Source: Gracilaria domingensis
Taxonomy: Eukaryota > Rhodophyta > Florideophyceae > Gracilariales > Gracilariaceae
Assembly (NCBI GenBank): GCA_022539475.1
Contig: VCMS01000074.1
Span: forward strand, 62,001 to 126,000
Direction: 5' to 3'
Length of the DNA: 64,000 nt
In this document: positions 51,042-61,515 of the stretch, in pieces
Numbering within the stretch: position 1 is the first letter of the stretch
Layout of the letters: each line of letters starts with the position of its first letter
Made by a program: the position numbers and the translations under genes
The notes under the pieces: generated by a model
The model's database searches: none
Told to the model about the DNA's origin: nothing
The model's input: only the letters and a program-made list of their open reading frames with translations

Positions 51042-52559
51042 AGCGATGCTTCCTTTTGTGAAAAAAGCAGCGGCGTATTTCTCACTGACTACCAGAAGCC
51101 TCCAAAAGTCATTAGTCACCTCGTTTAATGAGTTCGTTTGTCATGTTAGTCACAATTTAGCCATTATGAAATCAAAGAATGGATTTTCCGGACGAGGAAG
51201 TAGATTTATCCCTAGATGCTCGTGTAGCTAGATTACTTTTTAATTGAACCATTGTTCTTACTGGGACACCTTTCCTACACCAGAACAGTAAAGATAGCTT
51301 AAAGAACTGTACCCAAGTAAAACAATAACATTATTGTTCGCTTAGTTCACGCTTGAAGCGTGAGATCTTTAGTGTCGGGGGAAAAGCCGGGGTGGTGGAG
51401 ACAGCCTTGTCCGAACACCATGCGAGTTGAGCAGAATTCAACACGCTCACTGCAGAAGAGTGGTACCGTTCCCGGGATGAGTGGGTAGGTTGATAAACAG
51501 CGATCAGATCAGGCGGAGAGTAAGAGATCTCTGAACATCTCAACAGGATGGAGCGACTCTAAAAGTCTTCATCGTTGAGCATCACGAAGTTGGTAGAGCA
51601 TCTCACGCCCTGATAGCTGAAACAATTGCTCAAATAAATCTACTTCTGCGGTTCCTAGAAATTCTATTCATCACTATTTTAGCGCTCTCGGAAGATCTTT
51701 AACTTTTGGTAAGGTGGGAGACACAGAGCGGGCACGACCCATGATGCTCTGCTACACCGCACGGCACGACCATGCGCGTTCAGTGCGTCCGACCAGGACA
51801 GCATTGCTCCCAGGGACGGGTGGGAAGGGAAATTGAAAAGAGAGATCCGTCGCCGACAATAGCGCAATGCGAGAGCGGAGCAAGACACGATCGAAGACGA
51901 CGACAGCGAGCGACGGCGGCGAAGCGGTGATAAATCCAGTGCATGCAGATATTCCATGTCATCGCTGATTAGATCATCTTTCCGCTTACTCCCGTTCAAC
52001 TAGACCTACCCTTGTACCTCAACAACCTGGCTAGGCTCTTTCGAATAAAGCCGGTGGCATTTCAGAAAAATGTAACCACTTCTTCGTTCCTCGAAAATCT
52101 ATACTTGTAGTTCTCAGTGTACCACAGCAATGTAAAATCATCAAATTCAAAGGGGGACTCGTCGAGTCTCGTTCGGTTGCTAACCGTTCTTTGATCTACG
52201 CCCATTACAGCCCAGACCCGGCTTTCAATCCAATCTCCTTACACGAAGATCGCAGACATTGCCATCCTTACCGCACGCACATCTGGCTCCCCATATGATA
52301 TGGGCCATATCGCTCCAATAAAAACCCCTTCAAGATTCAACCATCTTTGTCAAAGGCGAGCTGCCAAGCAATCTTTTAGCAAAAGCCTGCAAAGCACTGA
52401 CGTCGCGATCCTCTCTCCCGCACTGCTCCCAAACCAGCAACATCGCGTGGCAAAGGAGCACAAATGTGCAATTTCCTGGCAATTTTGGGACATGCAGGGC
52501 CCCGTTCATGACGCATCGCGCCTGCTGCGCCGAATCGGGCGCTTGTCTCTGTTGCTTTC
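51042..52559. other. Gene-free stretch
   Basis: Only short frames without recognisable content on either strand. No RNA gene or repeat seen. Confidence 0.45.
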
Positions 52560-53060
52560 TAATGTTTGCTACAACAGAATCGCGCACGTGCGCCTGAAAT
52601 TGGCCTCGCGGAGTACGTTGGCACGAGCGCTTGTGCGAATGTGAGCGCACTCGAGCAGATCGGCCCGCTCTCAGACCAGTACCACGCGGACCATTCTGCG
52701 AAACGGCTGCGCCACGTGACGTGCATGGAGCCCACGTCGCGGTCGTCGGGCGCGGGCTGCACGCGGTGGCTGTCCAGCTCACAAAGCACGACAGGCGCAA
52801 AGCACGACGGGCGCAATCCATCGTCCAACCCATCGCCACGCATGACACGCCGCCGACGCGCGCCGCCACGCGCCACGCCTCCACCGGCGCGCCCTGCGGC
52901 CGCCCCACCCACAGCGCTTACTCCGAAATTGGCATGCCCGCGTGGTCGCGCATCGCGTACGCCACGCGCGTGCCGTCCACCGCTATTACATGTGGAATCG
53001 ACAGATCCGTTCTACCCCCGCACAACTGGAGGACGTACACCGTTCGCGAACGTGAGAATA
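52560..53060 (-). pseudogene. Fragment of an NB-ARC-WD40 paralogue (3' end)
   Basis: Minus-strand peptides match the C-terminus of the gene at 29795-33805: DGTRVAYAMRDHAG versus DGTRVAYTTYRLAG, APDDRDVGSMHVTWRSRFAEW versus APDDHAASSMHVTWGSRLREW, and WYWSESGP versus WCWSESGP. The pieces lie in order but in different frames, with several indels and an internal loss of two or three WD40 blades. No NB-ARC part is present. This is a truncated, decayed gene copy and shows that the family has duplicated locally. Confidence 0.8.
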
Positions 53061-53224
53061 AAGAATAGCTGGAGGCTGTTCCAGCCTCACTGCGGTCCGT
53101 GAACATCGATATTCCGTGAATATCGGTATTTATTGAATTCTTACCGGCTTTGAGCCGATTGAGAGCACAGGTTTCGACACCCGTACCCTATCACAGTTTC
53201 CGGCCCAAAGTGTAAAACCTCCGA

Positions 53225-53310
53225 GAAAAACCATGGAAAAACCCTGGAAAAACCCCGATTCTATCAACTAAGTTCTAAAGGGAAAAGTCAGGGAAAAGTC
53301 AGGGAAACGG
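53225..53310. repeat. Short tandem repeats
   Basis: Three units of about 12 bp (GAAAAACCATG, GAAAAACCCTG, GAAAAACCCCG) and three of GGGAAAAGTCA type stand between the WD40 relic and the DM9 gene. Confidence 0.7.
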
Positions 53311-53479
53311 TGGTAGCATCTTTCTTCCAATGATCCATTTGTAACCAGCTGCTTGCGTGCAGCTACTCGGGTGTCTTTTACCGACATACCACACAGGTCT
53401 GCGGCCGCGACTGGCGAACTGACCGGTCGCTCGGCCGAGTTTTACGACATCCCGAGTCGGTTTCTCACGCATTATCTGC

Positions 53480-53944
53480 TTATAAGCCTAGGCTGTAAAA
53501 GCTCTTAACCACCAAGACTTCGTATTCAGGAAGCGCCCACTCCCTTCCTCCTGTGCTAACGTAGCAACACCGATGGGATGTGTATATCTTCCCGGGGATA
53601 AGCTCGTTATGCTGATTTCCCCTGCCTAGGTATAGATCGCCACCGTCTTTTTCGAACCCTGCTGTGATCGCTCCATCGACAATTTCTCCATTCTTAGCAG
53701 CTACCCAATGAAAGAGATCTGGCTTATCACAAGTCAGAATATCGCATTCTTTCAAAACGACTTCCTTCCCACCATAAGGCACGTAGCAGCTCTTGCCAAT
53801 CGCCCAGAACTTTCCCGGAGTAACAACACCACTCACAACGCCACGACCCACGAACAGATCCTCACCATTGGCACGCGCTCCACCCTTTACCATGTTTTCG
53901 GGAAGGTCGCCACCTGAAAAGGGAACCCACTTGAAAGTAGCCAT
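53480..53944 (-). CDS. DM9-repeat (DUF3421) protein
   Basis: 154 residues from an ATG at 53944, preferred over an upstream in-frame ATG because the conserved domain begins at once with FKWVPFSGGDLPENMVKGG. Two DM9 repeats are visible: NGEDLFVGRGVVSGVVTPGK ... CYVPYGGKEVVLKECDIL, and GGDLYLGRGNQHNELIPGK ... CYVSTGGREWALPEYEVL. No signal peptide, so it is probably cytosolic or unconventionally released. DM9 proteins in other organisms bind sugars such as mannose and respond to infection; a lectin-like role is inferred from the family. A TATA box lies 90 bp upstream. Confidence 0.85.
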   Translation of the reverse strand: MATFKWVPFSGGDLPENMVKGGARANGEDLFVGRGVVSGVVTPGKFWAIGKSCYVPYGGKEVVLKECDILTCDKPDLFHWVAAKNGEIVDGAITAGFEKDGGDLYLGRGNQHNELIPGKIYTSHRCCYVSTGGREWALPEYEVLVVKSFYSLGL

Positions 53945-54032
53945 ATTTGTAGTGAAATAGTGAAAGAAGTGCACGATACGAATTGCAGCTACCGATGTTC
54001 AGTCCGGGAGAAATGTGAAGAGGTTGATCCGC

Positions 54033-54040
54033 ATTTATAG
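54033..54040 (-). promoter_or_regulatory. TATA box of the DM9 gene
   Basis: TATAAATG on the minus strand within GACTATAAATGCG, about 90 bp upstream of the ATG at 53944. Confidence 0.55.
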
Positions 54041-54059
54041 TCAACTGCACCTCTCATCT

Positions 54060-55800
54060 TGACACTCTAACGTGTTTTACGAGGGTTTCCCTTAAAGTTT
54101 GACACAGCTATCATCCTAGGGTTTTCGTTTTTACCTCACGGAAAACAAAGCTCTCGGGACTATCAAGTAGCTCGCTTGAGAGCCCTTCAGATAGGTCGAT
54201 TCGCGATAATGAGAGACATGTGTACAGATTCAGATTCGTTCGCTCCACAAGAAATGCTTATGATGCGCGGAGTCCTGCATGCCAGCGTGTATAGCATTGG
54301 TCGTCTACATCAGTTATTTGATGAACCAAATGAGTTCAAATAAAAGCGCAAGACACAAAAAGGAAAACAGCTTCATATTGTGTGCTTTAAGAATCACACC
54401 TGTGGCGTAGTAACCTACTTTCGTTCTCCGTTGTAAGTTAAGACTGTCATTTAAATTACATTATTGTCCTGCTTCGGCCATTAGAAAGGAGCTGGTAAAC
54501 GGAAATCTCTTAAGGAAAACTCGAGAGCACGAACTTATGCTTACCGTAGATAAAGTATCAAGGTTTTAATGCGCTAAACAGTATATCTTCTGGAAACGAA
54601 AGATATATGCCAGAATAACCCCTAACATAACAACTTCTTGCATGGCAACCAGATGTAACAAGCAAGATTGAGAATCAACGGGCGGCGAGGTCGCCAGCTC
54701 GGCCATCACGAGAGCATTGATAATGTAGTTGGCGATATTATGTGGCTTACAGTGACTCAATCTTGTCTAAAGCTGAGAGTTGCGAGCCACTGCACTATAC
54801 GAGTTGTAACGCAGAGATCACAAGACATCTGTGTCTTGTTTAATGTGGGTAATGAAAGAGGCAAGAACCGCATCTTTTCTGCCCAGTCGACGCTCCATAG
54901 GATCAACTATCCAACAGAAAAGCACCAACCGAATGAGAGATCGCAGCGCGATCCTGGCTTGAACAAGCCTCAGATGGCGCGATCAGAAAGGTGTCGATTA
55001 TGATCACCGCTTGACCGCGGTGACAAACGCACAAGCACAGATGTCTTGGATCGAGTACTATAGAATAAAATGAGCGCGACGAAAGTCATTTGGAAGGCGA
55101 AAAGTTCAGCTATAATGCGATTTCGTATACCTCTTTAATAGGATCACTGTTGATGCTCGATTTCTTGGCCGGTGTGGAGGAAGAACTAAAAGAATCTAGC
55201 ATGCCCGTTCTGTTCTGACTCAAAAAGTCAGTGTCAAGCATGCAGGACCCCAAAAAAAATGCCCTAGGTCTAAAATGACAATAAGATAATCTCAGATACC
55301 ATATCGATAACTCGCACGGTCTCGAAATGCTTCAGAGATCAAGAGTTTTCGATATGATATGACAAAATACAAACATCGAGTTTTCAGGCTCCGTATCACA
55401 TGGACCAACCACGATCGCTCTTCTCACCGTGGTCGCACACTCTACAGTTCGCGAGTTTGACTGCTTCCGCTCTCAGCACTGCTTACGGAAGGAGAAGATT
55501 TTCGAGTTCTCTAAGCAGCATTGTGGACATCGCAGGAATGAAACCATCCTTCCAACTCCAGAGCAAGAAATACCTGTTGAGATACGTCAATGTGACTTGT
55601 TCTGCTTTCCGATTGGGACAGGGCAAGTTGCTCAGCGTTGCTAGATGTCATGGTCTCGCAAGGCTGGTGGAGAAAATAACTGCACACTGATGCCCTGCAA
55701 ATCAGCTCTATGTTCTACGATTCACACCTTCGAGAAGGAGCTTTGTCGCTCTTTTAGCGAGGTTTTGAAGAGGATTCCACCTCAATTTAGTGTACGATAC
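54060..55800. other. Gene-free stretch
   Basis: No convincing gene. Small dyads such as TCACCGC...GCGGTGA near 55000 are present. Confidence 0.4.
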
Positions 55801-56940
55801 ATTATCTGCTATAGATTACCACTACTATGAACAGGAAGGATCTCGTCCAAACTCCTATTACAGCGTCTGCTGTAGAGAGTTCAAGGTTTGCCCTTAGGAT
55901 GGATCCTGAGAATACTGTGTCAATTGTTGATGATTCTCTCGTGAGCATGTTTGATTGACTATCTGTAAACGCCATTTTTGCCGACAATGGCGCGGGTGGT
56001 TCCAAACCCGAGGAGGTCGAGAGTACCAGCCCAGAAAGGCAAAACAAACCGATAGATAGATGTAGCTCAGTGGTTTGCGGAAGAAACGAAGAAATGAACG
56101 AGAGCAGACCTACGCCTGCAAGATTAAATGACAATAAAAAACAAACAACTCACAACGGTGAACCAACGTATCGATCGTAGGGAACAGGAAACGTAGCAGT
56201 ACCAGCGCATCACTAGCACTGAACACTTTCAGATCAAACAACCAACAGTGATACAAAAATAAGAGCTGCAAAGCGGCTACAACTCAGGCCCTAACCAATG
56301 AGCTCCAACAACTTCAAAGACGATTCAATTAGCACCAGCACGTACAGCCACTCTTTCGACCACAGACGCGATTCCAATATAATTGATGACGAAAACCAAA
56401 CCCACTCTGATGGCACTGTTCCATAAACACTAAAACGACAATAATGTTCAGAAGCAGAAAACCCACTTGGTAGGCCCTGCGGATTTCTCAGTAACACAGA
56501 GTCCAGGAACAAAACAAATAACATATGCAAGCCAAATACGATGAAAGACCAATAAACACGTCAGCAAAGCAAACAATCAAAATATGCGAACAAATATGTA
56601 ATCATCAACAAGAGAACTGGAAGATTACAACGAAAATTCTCAAAACAGGGCAGCACAAGCATCATCGTAGGGTATCACCGTGCGAGGTAAAAAACTTCGG
56701 TACAAGAGACGAAGCCACACGACGAAAAAGAAAGAAAAAAAGAAAAAACAGTTGGCAGCAGGGAGACACGTCGTGCTGAAGAAATATGAGGATGCTAAGG
56801 GGGAAAAGATGGGATTCAGGAAGAACCAGAGTCTGCGAAAAAATAGTTTAAGTGGTCTCACTGAATTGAGATGGCGGTGAAAACGACAACATGATGATCT
56901 ATATAGACAGCTACATGCTCTCGGAGCTTCTAGCATTCAA
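55800..56940 (-). mobile_element. Ty3/gypsy relic: LTR, leader and gag start
   Basis: The stretch 55970-56060 resembles the leader of the gypsy element at 1-6.1 kb, including the TGGTACTCTCGA primer-site-like motif, CTCCTCGGGTTTG, ACCACCCGCG and the position of a gag ATG. To its right, an LTR-like region reaches a TATA motif (CTATATAGAT, about 56897-56906) comparable to that of the first element. Only a short stub of coding sequence remains, so this is an old, deleted copy of a related family. Confidence 0.6.
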
Positions 56941-56963
56941 TTTATCATGTCATTAATTGTCCT

Positions 56964-57792
56964 GGAGCTTGCGGGAAACACCGGAAGTTGATATTGAAAG
57001 AGCAAAATCTTGCAGTTGTTTCAGAAAGTACAACAATGTTCGTCCAATGAATTGGTCTTAATTTTTATTAAAAATGTGAACCTTTGTAAGTTGACAGGTT
57101 GTTCCTGTCACACTCTGGTAATCAGCCAAACTTTTTGCTAAAGAAGCCTGGAACTTGACCGTATGTTCAAATTACTGTTTTCTTCCAAAGAACATTTTTT
57201 TGTTCGCGAACATTTTGAGTTAGAACAAGCCTTATAAGACAAAGAAATTTGTCTTCGTAGACATAAAGCATATAGTTTGAAAGCATGACCAGCACTTTCC
57301 AAGCCTAGAACTCAGATACGGTTTTTGACTTCTACGGAAGAAGTATTCGCGGCTTCAAATTCTTAAAAAACGCTCATGTTCGCGAATATTCGCCATGTTC
57401 GGCACCCGAACATTACGTTTCTTGTAAACTACTTTCTTACTCTTTACTACATCTAAATAGATCTATAGCTGGCCGTTACATAGAACAAAAATTGTAGGTT
57501 ATACTGCACGACTTTTAGTAAAATTCGGGAGCTCTATTTTGTTCGTTCTTAAACTTCTGCTTTTTCGAACATTCGCGAATATTCGCATTGTTCGCGAATA
57601 TTCGCGAACATTTCCAAGATCTTCTTGCCAAATAACAATCATTTTTGGAAACCTACAATATCTAATGTGACACCTATCACGTGATTGTAACTTTATGTGA
57701 CATTCGTCCAAATAAATCTACAATGTCTTACATGCTGACGTCTGTAATTACTTGTTAGTTTATGTCAACAAACGGCGATTCCCGCAAGCTCC
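56964..57792. mobile_element. TIR element (MITE-like) with TTCGCGAA palindromes
   Basis: GGAGCTTGCGGGAA begins the left end (56964), and the same sequence read on the other strand begins the right end (57792). Weaker similarity continues for about 35 bp. Inside, TTCGCGAA/ATTCGC motifs cluster on the right side, including a perfect 22-bp palindrome at 57589-57610 and further copies near 57190 and 57380. No coding capacity. Superfamily not determined; a target duplication is unclear. Confidence 0.65.
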
Positions 57793-59000
57793 TGTGATAT
57801 ACGAGTATTAGACACGACGTTTCTGTACCCCGTCAAACGGTACGCATGACAGAAGTACGTGTGTACACTGCTGTGTTGTGCCCAACGCAGCGGTAATACA
57901 GAATATTGTTTAGAAAAGATTTATTGTAGTTAATTCTATCTTAAAATTAGTTATTTTTCTACGCAAAATCTACTTTGCATGTGGCCAAAAGACGCCGCAC
58001 TATAATCAGAGTGATATTAGATTGTCTATTAAAGTGGCAGAGAGCGCTTTAACTGTGAACACCCGACCTCATCGGCTGTCAATTGTCAAAATGGTGGTCA
58101 CCCACGGGAGACGCCTGCGCTTGCGCAAGTACACGTGCATTTCAAGCTGTGTATTGCGTTGCGTAGGCGCCCCCTGTGGCGGCATATGCGCTTAAAAGTA
58201 TCTAGCATCTACGTCTCTTATAGGCTAGTACGGTACATGAAACGCATTTATTAGACAAGCCAACCGTATCGTCGATTCCCGCTTAAAATGGACGATGCGG
58301 TTGTGCATAAAAGAGCCGAAGCAGTCGCCTCCGGCTCAACTCCGGCCAGACCACTTCCCCTTCGACGACCTCCCCCCACACCCACTACTCATCTCTTCCC
58401 CCCTTTGTCGTCTCAACCTTCTTCCCCGCCCATCCCCAACCTCTCTCTCTCTCCCCCTTTGACGGCTTGGTCTCACCGCCCACAACGTTCCCTGCTACTC
58501 ACACAGCCCCTCCTCTGGGCTCGTCCCGTATCATTCGGCAGAGCCTCCGTACTACCCTACCGTTTGGTTAGCCTTGTGCGGGCGTCCCTCTCTCTCCCGA
58601 AGTCCGTTTTTCTTGGTTCCCCGCCTCTCCCTCTTCTCCGTGGTGGTTCTTATTGTTGTCATTGTTCTCGTTATCGTTCTTTCTTGTTTCCATTCCCCAT
58701 GGTTGTCTTTGTTGTTGCTCCCCTTTGTTCCTTCGTCGTTGTGCTGGCCCCATTTGCCTGCATCTGTTCCCTTGCTTCTCTTGTCGGCCTTGGACTCTGG
58801 TTCCGCTCGTTTTTTCGCGTTCCGATTTCGATTCTCACAAAGTGTTGCTTTGCACCTGTTGTTGCTAGACACACTGTGTGATACGGCGAAAGGTTCCCAT
58901 TAACCTACGGTCCTGAGGCAATCGTTCAAGAGTTAGTGGTTCTCAGCTGCTCTTTTGGCATTTTGTGTGACCACTAACTTCTTGTTTGTTTCACATCAAG
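57793..59000. other. Upstream region of the zinc-finger gene, pyrimidine-rich
   Basis: 58340-58900 is strongly C/T-rich on the plus strand. A 197-residue frame here (58288-58881) is mostly Pro, Ser, Leu and Phe from this bias. It may hold the first exon (ATG 58288) and a long intron of the zinc-finger gene, since a CCACTAACTTC branch-like site and a TTTCACATCAAG acceptor end it at 59000. I could not fix the donor. Confidence 0.35.
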
Positions 59001-59431
59001 TGCCAACGTCTTTCGTCTCATCCAGCGAGTATTTGTCCTTGGTTGACCCGGACGAGCGTCTAGAAGAAGTCCCCGACCGCGTTCCGCAGATAAAGAAGTC
59101 GGCTGTGCATCCTCTTGAGGTGCCACGCGAGCGCCATATCTTTCGCGTAGCCACTCAGAAGAAGAAGCGCCGTTGTAACCCTCCGCCGCGTAAGCGAATC
59201 TTCAAACGGTGTCGTGTCTGTGACATCAAGTTCCAGAGCCAGCCTCAGCTTGAAGTCCATCAAGCCGGCCATCGCCATCGCAGAGCTTTGCGCCGTGCAA
59301 ACTACAACGAGCTGGACATTCACTGCAAGGCTTGCGACATCCGGTTCTTTGAAGCCCACGGTCTGCGCGTCCACTACAGGAGCCGCCGTCATCGTGCGAC
59401 ACTTAGAAAGAAGAACAATACTATCTTTTAG
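59001..59431 (+). CDS. Protein with two U1-type C2H2 zinc fingers (3' exon)
   Basis: About 143 residues of coding sequence following a likely splice acceptor at 58999-59000. The frame has no ATG of its own near the start, so at least one upstream exon is missing from this call. A basic region (KKKRRCNPPPRKRIFKR) precedes two fingers: CRVCDIKFQSQPQLEVHQAGH and CKACDIRFFEAHGLRVHYRSRRH, both C-x2-C-x12-H-x5/6-H, the matrin/U1 type found in RNA-binding and spliceosomal proteins. The gene ends five residues after a Lys/Arg stretch. A nuclear double-stranded or structured-RNA-binding role is inferred from the family. Confidence 0.65.
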
Positions 59432-61113
59432 AGCACAGGTCTCTCTTTCCATTGTCCGGTTGTGACACATTTCTATTCATATCTTATTACATATATTATC
59501 CTTGTTTGTTCTTCCTTATCTTTTTTTCTATCGTTTGGTATCCCTCTTCTGTTCTTGTGTTCGTGCTTGTGTTGTTTGGCTTCTGCCGCACTCTATCTAC
59601 GTAAGCTTATATTTGGCTAGTGCTTCTTCGTCCGATTGGACTGGTACTCTACGAGAGCAAACTTTGCTTTTATTTTTTTTGCCGGCTTTGGCTGTAACCG
59701 CCAACGACATCACCAAAATGGCGTTTTCAGTTTCATTCTAAATAATGATGGCAGACAAACCATCTAAATGCGGAAGCCCTAAACCAGGAATAAAGTAGTA
59801 CGAAGCCTTCTCATTGGGCGGTCACCTATTGATCGTGACACGAGATATGGGAGGTTCTTGCGGTGGAACGTTCCGTCTCGAAGTGGACGCACTTGCGTCC
59901 CAGGGAAATAGACCTGTGTCGCATGCGTCAATACTTTGCAGCAATTCTGTCACATGACGGCGCTATTGTTTGCGCAACGGCAAATGTGATGATGCTAATT
60001 GACGGGGGATCATGGCTGAAATTTTGTCTCCTATGCGATAATGATGGTGGGAAAATTGACAGCATGGACCCCCTAGCCCTCGCAGCAGTTACGGGCTGCA
60101 TGCCACAGTAACACATGCAAGGCGTCACGCCTACGGTAGGCATCACCAGTCCGTACGGTACACGGATGTTGACAATCACGGTGATACCAGCATAGCAGTA
60201 GCAGCATCAGATTGGGCAGCGACAACCAACAGTATTATGGTGCAGAAACAGCAGGGCTGTGAGCTTGGCGCGTGGCGGCGAGAGATGACGCAAAGAGTGG
60301 TGGCGTCCGGCCAGAACTTCCCACGCACTTGCAGTGGGGCGCGGGGGCTGCGCTTTCTATAACGCCAAGGATCGACGGACGATATCGACTGTTACAGGCG
60401 GTAAAGAATAGACCATTGATGGCAGCGACGGGGGCCGAAGACAGAGTACACAATGTCGCCTTGCTAGGCGACGGCGCGGAGCGCGAAAACCATCATTATG
60501 CTTGGGCTGGGAGCGCTAGGGTGCCGATGTCGCAAGCAGAACCACTGTCTTACTGTCGCAGACACAAGAGCGTCTGGTAAATAGAAAAACACAGAAAACC
60601 CTAGTGCTGCGTTTGCATGGAATGCAAACGCGCAGCTTACGTTTCGCCTCCCTCACCACATATTTGTGAGGCTCAAATCCGCCTCCACACTATCTTTTAA
60701 TTGTTTTATTAGACATTAATTGTTACAGCCTCCTGCAACGGGCTACTATTAGATTGGTACTGGTTTTGGCAGGTTTTATAGTACAACCAAAGGGGATATA
60801 TAACGGTATGCGACTGTGCGTGCTTCGGATGAAGAAGAACGATCACCATCTATAAACAAAAACTTTACCGATACTATTGTATTCTGTCATTCTTGACTTC
60901 TACATCAGCCAGCCTCCTCCCGGGGTCGTTCCTGATTCGCAAGCAGCCTACAGAAGGCCGCCACTGCTATATCTCCGCATCTGTAGCACAGTCCTACTCG
61001 GACCGGTCGCCGGTTGTGCAGATCTTCAACGGTGTGGTGTGAACAGTTATAACTGTTCAGGTCGACCGCACTTATAACACACACCAATCATATCATCACC
61101 GCAAGGAACTGGC
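59432..61113. other. Intergenic; possible promoter and perfect palindrome
   Basis: No convincing gene to about 60.6 kb. GCTGCGTTTGCAT and a near-complementary partner form a hairpin near 60608-60638. A TATA-like GATATATAACG lies near 60797. A perfect 18-bp palindrome, GAACAGTTATAACTGTTC, sits at 61041-61058, 56 bp before the ORF at 61114. Confidence 0.45.
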
Positions 61114-61515
61114 ATGAGGGAGGCCTCAACTTCTGCACCAGAACATGAATTGGAACCAGAAGCCCCGACTGCTCCTACCACTACATTTGTTGTTTCCGAA
61201 GAACTTTTCAATCAGATTGGAGACCTTGACCCACGTCCCGACGGTTGTACCGAAGAAGCTAAAGTTCAGTACAAAGTTGAAGTGGAGGAATATTCAAGAG
61301 AGATGCTTTCTGCTTTCAAGGAGACGGAACTATATGGCGAAGGCTTGTGGTTAGAATTTACTGCAACGTTCAGAGCGGGGAAATTCGCATACATGCCGAA
61401 GACTACCACCCTACGCTGGCTTGAGTTTTTTATTGGACGTAGTGTCTTTGTAAAACGTCAACAGGGGTATCTCAGAGCAAGAGCACTGTCACCGCATTCA
61501 ATTTTCGGTAATTGA
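61114..61515 (+). CDS. Hypothetical ORF cut by a retroelement fragment
   Basis: 133 residues from an ATG at 61114. An acidic Pro/Glu/Thr N-terminus is followed by an ordered helical region (VVSEELFNQIGDL, EVEEYSREMLSAFKETELYG, LRWLEFFIGRSVFVKRQQGY). No domain recognised. The last ten residues lie in the adjoining minus-strand gypsy fragment, so the original C-terminus is lost. It could be a host gene fragment or the beginning of another mobile element, since an LTR-like TATA and leader seem to precede it. Confidence 0.35.
   Translation: MREASTSAPEHELEPEAPTAPTTTFVVSEELFNQIGDLDPRPDGCTEEAKVQYKVEVEEYSREMLSAFKETELYGEGLWLEFTATFRAGKFAYMPKTTTLRWLEFFIGRSVFVKRQQGYLRARALSPHSIFGN

Noticed and set aside
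58288-58881. Plus-strand frame of 197 residues rich in Pro, Ser and Leu
   Set aside because: Produced by a C/T-rich tract; an intron or untranslated leader of the zinc-finger gene is more plausible.
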